DNA of 64,000 nt. Source: Paenibacillus sp. FSL K6-1330. Lineage in GTDB: Bacteria > Bacillota > Bacilli > Paenibacillales > Paenibacillaceae. Made by a program: the position numbers and the translations under genes. Shown in pieces: positions 54,118-63,271 of this stretch (within the stretch, counting starts at the first letter, position 1; each line of letters opens with the position of its first letter). The stretch is taken from assembly GCF_037976825.1 (NCBI RefSeq), contig NZ_CP150269.1, positions 3,795,501 to 3,859,500 of the forward strand, in the 5' to 3' direction. The notes under the pieces were generated by a model that saw nothing but the letters and a program-made list of their open reading frames with translations, did no database searches and had not been told where the DNA came from.

Positions 54118-55921
54118 CCAAATCCTCCCCTTTCTTGGGCAATGAAATCCGTATTTCGGTTCCGAGCTCCGGCACACTGTCTACGTGAAATTCCGCACCG
54201 TCCCCATAATAGAGCCGGAGCCGCCGGATCAGATTGGACACCGCATATCCCTTCTTCGACTCCTGCAAAAAGAGTTCGCGCACTTGGGTCTTGTCCATTC
54301 CCTTTCCGTTATCACGTACGGAAATCGTCCAGCGTTTCTCATCCCCGCTAATCTCGATTTCGATTAGGCCGCCGTTCTTCAGGTCGCGAAAACCGTGCAA
54401 AATGCTGTTCTCCACCAACGGCTGCAAAATGATGCGCGGAATCGAAAGCGATGACAGCTCCGGTTCGCGTACATGGATCTCATAAGAGAATAAGCCTTCA
54501 TAGCAGCTTAACTGCAGTTCCAGATACTGGCGCACATGCTCCAGTTCTTTCGACAGTGTCGTAATTTCCTGGCCATTGTTCAATCCAAGTTGGAACAGGC
54601 GTGAGAGCGACATGACCATTTGCTGCGACGGTTCGATCTGCTTCAATTTCAATTTCCAGTAGATGGTGTTGAGCGTGTTGTACAGAAAATGCGGGTCCAT
54701 CTGCGCCGACAGCGCCTTGATCTCTGCAGTTCGCTTATGCGTCTGGGCTTCCGTTACCTCATCTATCAACACCACAATCTGTTCCAGCATCCGGTTAAAC
54801 CGAAATCCCACCTGAGCCAGCTCATCTCCGCTGCCGCTCTCAAAACGGGCGGTCAGATCGTTGTTCTCGACCCGCTTCATCACCTTCAGAAGCCCTTGCA
54901 GCGGTTTCAGCAAATAGCGTGAAAATGCGCCCGAAATCAACGTGGTGACGGTAAAAGCAGCCAGCGTAACTCCGGCGATCAGCCATTTGACAAAAACCAT
55001 GTCCTGGAGCACGTCGGCTCGGGAACGGATGGTGGTCATCGTCCAATCCGCAATGCCGAGACGGGCATAATTAAGCAGATAGGTCTGGCCTTCCATTTCA
55101 AAGGGCTGACTTCCCTCCGAGCGGCTCATCATGCCACTCAAATTACCCGTCTCAACTGCCTGCCTGACCAGCGGTTCCTTCACGGGGTAAACCGCCTCTC
55201 CATCAGCGTTCAGCAAGAAGCTGGACGCCCCTTCCGCGGTGTTCCCCTGGACCAGCTTGCGGAAACCGTCCTCTCGGATATTCACGACAATATAAACACC
55301 GCTGACCGGGGTGTCAAAGATTGGCTCCAGAATAAGCGAAATGACGCGTTCCTTGCCGGAGAAGAGCATATCCTCATGACCCTCCACCCACAGGTTCTTT
55401 TTCTCCTGTTCGATGCGCGCATACAGAACGGTATCCTCGAATGCGGTGAGCCGATTTCGGTTCATGGACGAAGGATAGAACTCGCCAATCGGCGTAAATA
55501 CGTAGATCGATTGGATTAGCGGCTCGGCGATCCGCGCCTGCGAGAAAACGTTGTCAAGATCGTTCAGATGCATGTAATATCTGCTGGCATCCCCGGAGCC
55601 GGCATCCTTCAGCATATCGTAGAAAGGCTGGCTGATCATAAACGTCATCATAATCAACATCAGTTTGTTCAGCTTCTCATCCACAATCTGTGCGGATCTG
55701 ACCACCGTGTCCTGCGTGAGCTTCAGTGCATTTTTTTCCAGCGTCGCAGTCGAGATATAATAAGACAGTCCTCCGGTCATTAGAACAGAAAGCACGATGA
55801 CGGCCAGAAAAGCGACCTTGAGTTTGTTGCGGAACGATTGCCTGCGGAGGTACTCCAAGCTTTTCACGCCTTCCGTTAAATTCTTTGCTTTGATTATGTC
55901 ACTGCAGCCCCTGTTCGACAA
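54104..55921 (-). CDS. Sensor histidine kinase (YesM-like)
   Basis: 605 residues in the longest frame. Likely starts are the TTG at 55858 or GTG at 55867, just after a GGAAGG site. Domains: membrane helix 35-57, extracytoplasmic dCache-type sensor 58-310, membrane helix 311-333, HAMP 334-388, His_kinase with His411 in DPHFLYNTLNTI, and HATPase_c with VRDNGKGMD. It senses an external signal, probably a pectin-derived sugar or its binding protein, and phosphorylates the coupled response regulator. Confidence 0.9.
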   Translation of the reverse strand: MSNRGCSDIIKAKNLTEGVKSLEYLRRQSFRNKLKVAFLAVIVLSVLMTGGLSYYISTATLEKNALKLTQDTVVRSAQIVDEKLNKLMLIMMTFMISQPFYDMLKDAGSGDASRYYMHLNDLDNVFSQARIAEPLIQSIYVFTPIGEFYPSSMNRNRLTAFEDTVLYARIEQEKKNLWVEGHEDMLFSGKERVISLILEPIFDTPVSGVYIVVNIREDGFRKLVQGNTAEGASSFLLNADGEAVYPVKEPLVRQAVETGNLSGMMSRSEGSQPFEMEGQTYLLNYARLGIADWTMTTIRSRADVLQDMVFVKWLIAGVTLAAFTVTTLISGAFSRYLLKPLQGLLKVMKRVENNDLTARFESGSGDELAQVGFRFNRMLEQIVVLIDEVTEAQTHKRTAEIKALSAQMDPHFLYNTLNTIYWKLKLKQIEPSQQMVMSLSRLFQLGLNNGQEITTLSKELEHVRQYLELQLSCYEGLFSYEIHVREPELSSLSIPRIILQPLVENSILHGFRDLKNGGLIEIEISGDEKRWTISVRDNGKGMDKTQVRELFLQESKKGYAVSNLIRRLRLYYGDGAEFHVDSVPELGTEIRISLPKKGEDLDEQS

Positions 55922-55923
55922 CG

Positions 55924-55975
55924 TAAAAAAACGAAGCTGTCCCGGGCAGCCATGTCATGGCTTTAGGGGCAGCTC
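55924..55975 (-). terminator. Intrinsic terminator of the pectinase gene
   Basis: On the minus strand AGCTGCCCC..AGCC / GGCT..GGGACAGCT forms a stem followed by a run of eight T. It lies about 190 bp after the pectinase stop. A second hairpin (GATCGACC..GGATCGG with seven T on the plus strand) lies at 55996-56023. Confidence 0.75.
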
Positions 55976-56163
55976 CTTCTTAGGATCCCATGAACGGTGA
56001 TCGACCTGTGGATCGGCTTTTTTTGAAGATTATTGAATTTATAAGCTTTCAACGGAGCTGAACAATTCTATAATCGCAAGAAAAACTATTGCTAAACGCG
56101 GTCTGTCTTCTGTGAATGTACGTCGATAGACGTCTTTCTTACCGGTACAGAATGTTTTGCTAA

Positions 56164-59100
56164 CTAAATCGGGTCAGGCGTCAGAACCAAAGCATCATCA
56201 AAAGTTACGCCAGCCGAGGTGGTCCGAAACCCTATTTTCCCTGCTGTCAGTTCTGTTTCGGGATTGGTCCATTCCATTTTTAGTTCCCCATCCACATAAC
56301 CTTTTATTGTGTTCCCTTCAATGGAAGCCTTCATCGTATACCACTGGTTCGCCTGAGCTGTAAACGGGGTACTGGATACAAGGGTCATGACGTTGCCCAC
56401 GGATTTGTACAACTCCAGCTCTTGGGCTGTGGAATGGATTCGGAACATATAGAAATTACCTGCATCCTGTACCCTGAAGAGAATGCCTGCGTTGGCATTG
56501 GTGATGGGCATTTTCGCTTTGGCTTCATACGTATAATCCGTCCACGAATCGCCGGCAGTAATGACTGCAGTGGCTGCTTGATTCTGAATCAAGGCTTTTG
56601 TGCCGTCAGTTGTCACATTCCAGGAACCTGAAGCAGACGTCCAACCTACCGTATTTCCATCTTCAAAATCGTCGCTGAATTGGATGACCGTAGGATCCGG
56701 ATACACGGGAGGTTCATTCACGTCCGTGACATGGATCGTAAAGGACTTCTCAACATACAGTCCGCCTGAATCTGTGCTCCTCACCTGGATGCTGTAGCTG
56801 TCCTTGGCTTCGTAATCAGGCGTTACGGCTAGAATCAACATATTGTCCGATATGGTGAAGCTGCTGTTGTCCACATCCCCTGCACCTGCTGTCAGCATAT
56901 AAGTAAATGTTTCTTCCGCATCAGGGTCGCTGGTGGAAAAAGTTCCAACCATGCCTCCCGCCGTCGTGTTTTCAACAACACTGTTGTGTGAAAGGGCAAT
57001 CTCCTCAGGCGCTTTATTGATGAGGCTAACCACGGCATCGTCAAAATGGACGCCGGCCGAGGTGGTCCGAAATCCGATCCCCCCAGCCGTCAATTCGGTG
57101 ACAGGATTGGTCCATTCCATCTTTAATTCTCCATCCACGTAACAGGATATCGTGTTCCCTTGCATAACCGCCTTAACTGTATACCACTGCTTCTCAATAG
57201 CAGTGAACGGCGTACTGTTTACAAGCGTCAGTTGTCCATTCACGGATTTGAACAACTCCAGCTGTTGATTCGATGAATGAATGCGATACATATAATAATT
57301 GTTTGCATCCTGCACCCTGAAGACCATGCCCGCGTTGGCATTGGTGATGGGCATTCTTAATCTGGCTTCATAAACGTAATCCGTCCATGAACCCCCGCTA
57401 TTAGCGGTAATCAGGGAGGTGGTTGTCTGATTCCCGCTGGACAGCACGTGATTCGTGCCGACTGTCGGGACGGTCCAGCCACCGGACATCGATGTCCAAC
57501 CCGCCGTATTTCCGTCTTCGAAATTGTCGCTGAATAGCGGCGGCTTGGAATTGGCAAAAACGAGACCATATACATTGTTATTAACGGTAACATTCAAGTC
57601 GTCCAGGGTTGTTGCAAGCTTCCCTCCAACATAAACATCTGTGAACGTGACGCCGTTAACCCTTCCGCCTTTCGTGGCATTCCCGGAAATTCTGGATTTC
57701 TGGGTGCCGGTCTCGCGAACATTGATGTTCTTGACTACAACATTGCTTACATCGCCGGAAGTGCTGGTGGACACTCCAAGCCAATAGTTCCCGAATTGAT
57801 TGATACCGACGCGTTCGATGTCGATATTCTCAAACGTAATATTTTGGGCGTAACCTTCCTCCGGGAGGGTATTCAGTTGGTATCCATGATCGATAAGCAA
57901 TGCTCGGGCGCTTTGATACACATACGAATTTCGGATGGTTACGCCGATTTGCGGCTGGGCTACGCCCATGCCAATCTTGAAAGCCGCACATCTTGTCCAT
58001 GCAAAAGCGTCATCAAAAACCACGTTTTCCAAATGTTCAAGCTCGCCCGGCCAGTCTTTGGACATCCCCGTCTGCAGCCAGGTTTTCGTGGAATAAGTGT
58101 CATCGTCCGAGATGGCAATCGAATGTTGAACAAGCACGTTCTGACTTTCATTAATATCGATAACGTCGTTCTCGATTTTGTATAAATCCTGGAATCCCTT
58201 AAGATTGTTTATGGTCACATTGTCGGAACGAACCACCATAAACGACCAGAAACCGGCATCCCGCAATATTAAGCCGTCAAAAGTAAAATTGGATGTTGCG
58301 ATCGGAACGAGCAGGTTATTGAGGAACCCTTCATTTTTATTAGGCGCCGGCATCTTTCGCTCTCGCATCGCAATGCCTTTTCCATCAATGGTTCCCCGTC
58401 CCCGTATCGTAATATTGGTGGAATCTACGGCAGTACGAATAAAATACGTTCCATCCGCGTTTCGTGAATCCTTGCGAAAATCAATCACGTAGTCTTCCCC
58501 CCTGCCCGTGCCGACAATGACGGCGCCTCCAGCCAGGTAAAAGGTTACGTTGCTTTTTAATGTCAGGTTCCCGCTCTTATAAACACCTGCCGGAACGAAA
58601 ACTACGCCGCCGCCGGCTTGATGGGCGTCATCGATCGCCTGCTGAATCGCGTCCGATGCCAGCGATGATCCCGTGTTATCCGCGTGGTATGGCGACTGTG
58701 TCACATTAAAAATCCCGGCACCTGCGGACGGGGGTATATCCGTTTCCAAGGGGTCTGCCGCGATGACAATCTTCTTCCTCTGGTCATTGATTTTTACGAT
58801 GACATAGGTTGAGGATGAAAGCGTGAACGTCAGCTTGTTCCCGTTAACTGTGCCTTCGATGTTTTTAGCCTGAGGACTGATGGAGAATGATGTAATCGGC
58901 ACATTGTTGGTAACTTCGATTCGGACCGTGCCGGAAAAAGAAAATTGGGCATAGTCATAGTCAGCCAGATAACTGATTACAGGAATCGCTTTGTTATCGG
59001 CTTTCAATGAAAACACGCTGGATGCGGTATAGATGGATGGCATCGGGTAATTTTGTATCGTGGCAGGTGCTATGGCGCTCTGTGCCAAAGATGTCGGATC

Positions 59101-59238
59101 AGCGGCATCCGTCATATCCATTGAAGAAATAGAATAGCTATCGATTTTGGCAGCTTCCGCAGCTCGGGGTAACAATCCTGTGATTATAACGGCAAGCACG
59201 ACCAACAGACTAACTGCTTTTCTTGTAATGGTAATCAT
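56164..59238 (-). CDS. Large secreted beta-helix pectinase-like enzyme with duplicated C-terminal modules
   Basis: The ATG at 59238 has GAGGAGG upstream; the longer frame to 59439 reads through the promoter. 1024 residues. A Sec signal peptide (1-29, PRAAEAA) is followed by a beta-sandwich segment (30-165) and a right-handed parallel beta-helix (about 175-590: GGGVVFVPAGVYKSGNL, GRGTIDGKGIAM, WSFMVVRSDNVTINNLKGF), which resembles GH28/pectate-lyase-3 enzymes. Then come a LamG/DUF1080-like domain (about 598-763), a cadherin-like domain (763-864) and a second LamG-like copy (865-1024). It should cut or bind an extracellular pectin-like glycan. Confidence 0.85.
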   Translation of the reverse strand: MITITRKAVSLLVVLAVIITGLLPRAAEAAKIDSYSISSMDMTDAADPTSLAQSAIAPATIQNYPMPSIYTASSVFSLKADNKAIPVISYLADYDYAQFSFSGTVRIEVTNNVPITSFSISPQAKNIEGTVNGNKLTFTLSSSTYVIVKINDQRKKIVIAADPLETDIPPSAGAGIFNVTQSPYHADNTGSSLASDAIQQAIDDAHQAGGGVVFVPAGVYKSGNLTLKSNVTFYLAGGAVIVGTGRGEDYVIDFRKDSRNADGTYFIRTAVDSTNITIRGRGTIDGKGIAMRERKMPAPNKNEGFLNNLLVPIATSNFTFDGLILRDAGFWSFMVVRSDNVTINNLKGFQDLYKIENDVIDINESQNVLVQHSIAISDDDTYSTKTWLQTGMSKDWPGELEHLENVVFDDAFAWTRCAAFKIGMGVAQPQIGVTIRNSYVYQSARALLIDHGYQLNTLPEEGYAQNITFENIDIERVGINQFGNYWLGVSTSTSGDVSNVVVKNINVRETGTQKSRISGNATKGGRVNGVTFTDVYVGGKLATTLDDLNVTVNNNVYGLVFANSKPPLFSDNFEDGNTAGWTSMSGGWTVPTVGTNHVLSSGNQTTTSLITANSGGSWTDYVYEARLRMPITNANAGMVFRVQDANNYYMYRIHSSNQQLELFKSVNGQLTLVNSTPFTAIEKQWYTVKAVMQGNTISCYVDGELKMEWTNPVTELTAGGIGFRTTSAGVHFDDAVVSLINKAPEEIALSHNSVVENTTAGGMVGTFSTSDPDAEETFTYMLTAGAGDVDNSSFTISDNMLILAVTPDYEAKDSYSIQVRSTDSGGLYVEKSFTIHVTDVNEPPVYPDPTVIQFSDDFEDGNTVGWTSASGSWNVTTDGTKALIQNQAATAVITAGDSWTDYTYEAKAKMPITNANAGILFRVQDAGNFYMFRIHSTAQELELYKSVGNVMTLVSSTPFTAQANQWYTMKASIEGNTIKGYVDGELKMEWTNPETELTAGKIGFRTTSAGVTFDDALVLTPDPI

Positions 59239-59419
59239 AAATACCTCCTCAAGATTATTCATCTGCCGAACAATAATAAGGCAGCGCAGCTCAGTTCGCC
59301 CGATTGTATTCTTGCTTGCGTTTTTTTGTGAAGGCGCTAACATTTTATCGGAAGCAAGCAACAGCCGCCCTTTCTGAGGTTCACCCCCCCTCCATCCAAA
59401 CTTTTCACTGTCACGATGG

Positions 59420-59473
59420 ATTATAATCCCTGCCCGCATAAAAAGGAGTGGGGCAAGCCCACTCTCCAGGGAT
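59420..59473 (-). promoter_or_regulatory. Promoter and shared activator box of the pectinase gene
   Basis: TATAAT lies at 59425-59420 on the minus strand. About 15 bp upstream is the box at 59441-59473 (ATCCCTGGAGAGTGGGCTTG then CCCCACTCCTTTT on the minus strand) with GAGTG/CACTC arms, as in front of the importer operon. The leader between promoter and start codon is about 175 nt. Confidence 0.65.
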
Positions 59474-59560
59474 ACATTTTAACTGTTCTCCATGCAATCA
59501 AGAAAAAAATGATCTTACAAACAGCCCTCTGCAACGAACGAGAAGACCTCATATTTGGGT

Positions 59561-59822
59561 TCATTTTATTGAATGTATGATTGAGGGCTTATCTCTGAGA
59601 AAATGTGCTTTTCCGCCACGTTTACGTGGCTTACGTTTGGCAATATTCCGCTTGCCCTTTTCCGAGTACAGAAAGTAAGTCTCATCCATTTGAACAATAA
59701 CTTGAAATGCTTCGGTCGGAATCTGCTTCAAAGCGGAACGAATCTCTTGCCGCCAGTAAAACAAGGTAGCGTGCGTGACTTCATCGGGATGGATTGAGGC
59801 AACACGAAGAGCATTCTTGGCT
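59561..59822 (-). pseudogene. IS1595-type transposase remnant
   Basis: The frame reads KNALRVASIHPDEVTHATLF, then YWRQEIRSALKQIPTEAFQV and VQMDETYFLYSEKGKRNIAK followed by RKPRKRGGK. The MDETYF block is the first catalytic aspartate region of IS1595-group DDE transposases. About 85 residues from the middle of the protein survive. Confidence 0.75.
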
Positions 59823-59844
59823 GCGCTTCGTGTTGCCTCAATCC
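59791..59844. repeat. Perfect 19-bp inverted repeat
   Basis: GGATTGAGGCAACACGAAG and CTTCGTGTTGCCTCAATCC flank a 16-bp spacer. The right arm at 59826-59844 is an inverted copy of transposase coding sequence at 59791-59809 (ALRVASI codons), so the palindrome arose inside the decayed IS1595 gene. Confidence 0.8.
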
Positions 59845-59874
59845 AAAAAAAATCTCCTCGTAGCGAGGAGATCG
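59845..59874 (-). terminator. Intrinsic terminator of the small gene at 59880
   Basis: On the minus strand ATCTCCTCG/CGAGGAGAT is followed by eight T. It begins a few bases after the stop codon at 59880. Confidence 0.85.
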
Positions 59875-59879
59875 GTACA

Positions 59880-60116
59880 TTAGATTAGAGCAATCGCGAG
59901 CAGCGTGAACAGGCTTAATGTTAAAATGGAGCTGCGAGCCCCGAATCCGAAGGGGAAGAAAGCGGAGGTCGTTACAGTTCCGTTTCTTCGATCTGTCTCC
60001 AAGTACACATTATCACAATCCACTTTTACGATTCTTCCTACGTGTACACAACCGTCTCTTGTCGTAATGCGGACTTTCTGGTTCATGAATCGCATGCAGC
60101 TATAATAGGCTTCCAT
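59880..60116 (-). CDS. Small protein of unknown function, Sm-like N-terminal part
   Basis: The ATG at 60116 has AAGAGGTG upstream; a longer frame to 60272 crosses a terminator hairpin. 78 residues. MNQKVRITTRDGCVHVGRIVKVDCDNVYLET resembles the short beta-barrel of LSm/Hfq-like or spore-associated proteins, and the C-terminus is hydrophobic (ILTLSLFTLLAIALI), so it may sit in a membrane. Known families are not recognised with confidence. Confidence 0.6.
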   Translation of the reverse strand: MEAYYSCMRFMNQKVRITTRDGCVHVGRIVKVDCDNVYLETDRRNGTVTTSAFFPFGFGARSSILTLSLFTLLAIALI

Positions 60117-60427
60117 CTTATCACCTCTTTCTTTGACAACGCAGCATATGAACGCGTTGGACAAAAGGTCACGGCAGTTATACCCTCTACAATGAATGAG
60201 ATCGAAGGTTACCGATAATAATGTAGATTCCGCTAGTTTACGAAATTTTGAGAAATTAAACCCTGTCAGCACAAGGCTGGCAGGGTTTAAAAAATGTTAT
60301 TTGTTTAGAAAAAGAAAGATCTAGTTTTAATAACCAGCAAAATGAAAAGAACTAAGGCAGCTGTCATTTATCTCTAAGGGTTTCAATTCAAAAACAGTCT
60401 TCTGGTTCACCACTGCGTTTAGAATTG
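60117..60427. other. Intergenic region with terminator-like hairpin
   Basis: AAACCCTGtCAGC/GCTGgCAGGGTTT at about 60257-60292 with flanking A and T runs is a bidirectional terminator. I see no gene. Confidence 0.6.
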
Positions 60428-60733
60428 CTAGAGAAAATCGTAAAAACCGTTTAGACTTGCCTCTGTGTAAAGCATGTCATGTTGAAGCTTACTTCTCTCC
60501 GTTTTCATTTTTACTAAGTGCAGGAAAAAATATCCCCAATATGGATTAGTGATAAAAGTTTCGATTGCTTTTTCGCAACCATTCAGCCTTACCTGAAAAT
60601 GCTGTTTAATTCCCTGCCATAGCATACTTACTCGATAGTTATGATGACTTATGACAGAAAACAAATTAACGACCATTTGTGAACATTCGAAAAAACAAGG
60701 TGGAGCTCTCACTGGCGCTGGCCGCAAAGCCAA
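60428..60733 (-). CDS. Hypothetical protein or gene fragment
   Basis: Up to 101 residues, with an internal ATG at 60676 (MVVNLFSVISHHNYR). No ribosome binding site stands before either start. The segment CEKAIETFITNPYWGYFFLH looks coding, but no family is recognised. The sequence further upstream (SEILRVTPIGFAA frame) may belong to the same decayed gene. Confidence 0.35.
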   Translation of the reverse strand: MALRPAPVRAPPCFFECSQMVVNLFSVISHHNYRVSMLWQGIKQHFQVRLNGCEKAIETFITNPYWGYFFLHLVKMKTERSKLQHDMLYTEASLNGFYDFL

Positions 60734-60786
60734 TAGGCGTCACGCGTAAAATCTCGCTTACCTTGCCTGCTGGGCAAACTTTATTA

Positions 60787-61431
60787 TTATCTTCTTCCAA
60801 CATGAAACACACCAATTACGGTTGTACCTTCAACATCATACAAAGGGATATCGCGACCATCTGGTGATCTACTGTTCTGTATCGCAATGGCATCCTGAGG
60901 TGACTTTGGTTGCTCACCGTCTAAATCTTTTTTCAACACGTATCCTGCAGTGCCATCTACACCTATTGCGCTGATTAATTCAGGTTCTGTTTCTGGAGAA
61001 GCAGCATCTGCGGAAGAACCGTATGTCTGTCCGTTTTTATTATTGGGATAGTTCATATTCTTAGCTCCAATATGAATAGAACCAATTATGTTTACTCCAT
61101 CAACATCATACAGTGGAACATTACGACTAAGTTCACCGAGATAATCTTTTTTCAGCACATATCCTGCAATGTCATTTATACTTCCCATATGGATTAAGTC
61201 AGGTAGCAATTCAACGGAAGTGGCTTCTTTAACTGAACCATATGACTGCCCATTTTCATTTTCAGGATAGTTAGGAGAATTTGCGGGGCTTTGATTATTC
61301 GTGCTTTTAGCAAATGTGCTTTGGTACCCCAGTACACCTCCCACTACACAAACGATAATAACCAGACCAATCAATTTTCTGATGCCTTTAGAATGCACCC
61401 TCACATTTTTCACTCCTTTCTCACTCTTCAC
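60787..61431 (-). CDS. Secreted or membrane-anchored protein with two repeat units
   Basis: 214 residues. An N-terminal membrane segment or signal (about 18-40, LIGLVIIVCVVGGVLG) precedes two related units of about 70-80 residues. Each starts NYPxNxNGQxYGS, contains LI..G..GTAGYVLKKD or a variant, and ends PLYDV(D/E)G..(I/V)IG.(I/F)H(I/V)G. This repeat type is found in Bacillales exported proteins and in C-termini of some M56-like peptidases. The function is unknown. Confidence 0.7.
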   Translation of the reverse strand: MKSEKGVKNVRVHSKGIRKLIGLVIIVCVVGGVLGYQSTFAKSTNNQSPANSPNYPENENGQSYGSVKEATSVELLPDLIHMGSINDIAGYVLKKDYLGELSRNVPLYDVDGVNIIGSIHIGAKNMNYPNNKNGQTYGSSADAASPETEPELISAIGVDGTAGYVLKKDLDGEQPKSPQDAIAIQNSRSPDGRDIPLYDVEGTTVIGVFHVGRR

Positions 61432-61456
61432 TCTGTAATCGTTCGTTCCGTCCTTT

Positions 61457-61810
61457 TCATTTTTTTTCGTAAAAATAACCTCTTTCTATTACCTGGTTTG
61501 TATCTTCGGTCACTTCCTCATCAATATCTAGGTTAGCGACTTCATCTCTTGGAAATTGTTTTGGAAAAGGAGCATAATAAAAAACTCCATGTTCAGTTAC
61601 TACTTTTTCCGCTGGTTCCGTTCGAGCTTTTCTTTCGTATTCAATTTGCCAATCTTCTTTTTTTGGTGGAGTGGTGTCATTATCATTAATAGTCGAGTCT
61701 ACAACTTGCTTATTATCTATAAGTTCTCTGATTATAAAAAATGCGCTCATTAATACAAGACAACATGATGCAATGATTATAGATCTTCTTAAATACTTCT
61801 TATTTTTCAT
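61457..61810 (-). CDS. Small exported protein of unknown function
   Basis: 117 residues from the ATG at 61810 (AAGGGGTGAG upstream). A membrane segment (about 9-27, IIIASCCLVLMSAFFII) is followed by a charged, mostly hydrophilic domain (EDWQIEYERKARTEPAEKVV). It lies 25 bp upstream of the repeat-unit protein on the same strand, probably in one operon. Confidence 0.6.
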   Translation of the reverse strand: MKNKKYLRRSIIIASCCLVLMSAFFIIRELIDNKQVVDSTINDNDTTPPKKEDWQIEYERKARTEPAEKVVTEHGVFYYAPFPKQFPRDEVANLDIDEEVTEDTNQVIERGYFYEKK

Positions 61811-61886
61811 GATCACTCACCCCTTCTCAGATGCTATTTGTTATTCAGGTGAAATTTGGAATAAAACCTCGAACACCCATTACTGT

Positions 61887-62321
61887 TTACTCTCGTGCTG
61901 CTTTTTTACTTGTTACATATCCTATAAAGGAACCAATCAAACTGGCAGCATACACTATTATTACACAGATATATCCGAATGTTTCATATGAAACCGAGGG
62001 TAGGAAATACCTTAACCCATATACTGGTCCTAAAATAATTATTCCTACTGGTATTGAAAAAAGTATTGAATCTATAAGATACATTACAAAAACACATGCA
62101 ATAGAGACAAGATAGTAAATGGAGCTGAACTTAAGAAAACGAATGCTCAGTTTATCCCTATAGTTTTTGAAACCTCCCCATGACATCCACAAAATTAAAA
62201 AGAGAATAGTACTCACTAAGTTTATAGTTGATGGTGTGTTGCCTTTTAGGTATGCACTGAAATTAATAATCGTAAACGGTATACTAAGAAGTAAAGCGTA
62301 GAATAATTTCAAAATAATCAT
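61887..62321 (-). CDS. Small integral membrane protein
   Basis: 144 residues with four or five hydrophobic helices (for example NLVSTILFLILWMSW, IYYLVSIACVFVMYLI, GYICVIIVYAASLIGSFIG). No family is recognised. It is on the same strand as the two exported proteins downstream. Confidence 0.65.
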   Translation of the reverse strand: MIILKLFYALLLSIPFTIINFSAYLKGNTPSTINLVSTILFLILWMSWGGFKNYRDKLSIRFLKFSSIYYLVSIACVFVMYLIDSILFSIPVGIIILGPVYGLRYFLPSVSYETFGYICVIIVYAASLIGSFIGYVTSKKAARE

Positions 62322-62487
62322 GGCTTTTTGAGGATTATAGCCGTGCTCAAAGTTATGGTTTCTATAAATTTAGACATCTTCACTTTTCCGTCCCCTTCCT
62401 TGCATGGAGGTTATTTCCTTCAACTGAGTAAACACCAATAAAGCAAAAAAAGTTACATAACAAAATTCATTCTTTTCTGAATGATGG
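62322..62487. other. Intergenic region, nothing recognised
   Basis: An AT-rich stretch without supported genes lies between the membrane protein and the lipoprotein remnant. Confidence 0.3.
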
Positions 62488-62690
62488 TTATAAAAGTGAA
62501 AATCTGGCGTCCCATAAGACACGTTCTCCTTCAATCTTTATATCTGCAATATCCATATGTTTGTTCTCAACATGTAAGTGTACGTTCGAGTCAGGAGCCT
62601 TTGGATATGGTTCCTTAATCTCCAACTTATACCTTTGATCCGTGTGAGATGGTGCAAGTAGTTTGAAATCGGCAGCATTTTGTAATTTGT
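62488..62690 (-). pseudogene. C-terminal gene remnant, lipoprotein-like
   Basis: The minus strand reads QNAADFKLLAPSHTDQRYKL, then EIKEPYPKAPDSNVHLHVEN and KHMDIADIKIEGERVLWDAR, to a stop at 62488. It has strong coding character but no start codon or ribosome binding site, and the N-terminus is missing. DUF4367-like exported proteins begin their domain similarly, but the match is uncertain. Confidence 0.5.
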
Positions 62691-62721
62691 ATGAATGATA
62701 AATTCACATATAATGTGTGAA

Positions 62722-62757
62722 AAAAAAGGGACCCATCCACATCGGACGGGTCCCTTG
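62722..62757 (-). terminator. Intrinsic terminator of the sigma/anti-sigma unit
   Basis: AAGGGACCCgtCC/GGatGGGTCCCTT on the minus strand is followed by a T-run, 10 bp after the anti-sigma stop. Confidence 0.85.
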
Positions 62758-62767
62758 CTTCTTTTTC

Positions 62768-63271
62768 TTACGGCTTGGCGGCTCCGTTAATCTTCTCGAA
62801 GAACGGGGCCAGCATGGAGACGAGCTGCTCAAACTGCTGCTGTTCTTCTTTGGTCAGCTTTTCCTCATGTTTGATTCCTTTTTCATCGGTCATCTTCAGC
62901 TTTAATTGCACCATCTGCTTGAACAACTCCATAAACTCCTTCAATTCGTCTTCCGTGAGCTTGTCTTTTGCTACTTGAAGCATTCCCTCAATCTCTTGAT
63001 AACTTTCCTGTGAACCGCCGTGCTGTTCAATGGTTTTAACAGATCCGAATATTTCATCGGCTAGATAGGAAGAAGCAAATACGGCAGAAGGAATCAAGAT
63101 TGCTACAGCGGCAATACTTGCGAGCATGCGTTTTTTCATAGGAGATCTACCTCTCTTTTCGTTCACAAAATGTTGGTAGGACTGTCGGACACGTCCATAC
63201 AAATCGGGTGGACAGTGCATCGAATCTGCCACCTGGCGAAGCTCTTCACGCAATTCCTTATCAATGGACAT
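62768..63271 (-). CDS. Probable anti-sigma factor (DUF3600-like)
   Basis: 167 residues. The N-terminal 40 residues (IDKELREELRQVADSMHCPPDLYGRVRQSYQHF) form a small sigma-binding-type helical region. A membrane helix follows at about 48-67 (MLASIAAVAILIPSAVFASS), then an extracytoplasmic helical domain rich in Glu, Lys and Gln. The gene overlaps the ECF sigma gene by 11 bp, the usual order for a sigma factor and its membrane-bound inhibitor. Confidence 0.8.
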   Translation of the reverse strand: MSIDKELREELRQVADSMHCPPDLYGRVRQSYQHFVNEKRGRSPMKKRMLASIAAVAILIPSAVFASSYLADEIFGSVKTIEQHGGSQESYQEIEGMLQVAKDKLTEDELKEFMELFKQMVQLKLKMTDEKGIKHEEKLTKEEQQQFEQLVSMLAPFFEKINGAAKP

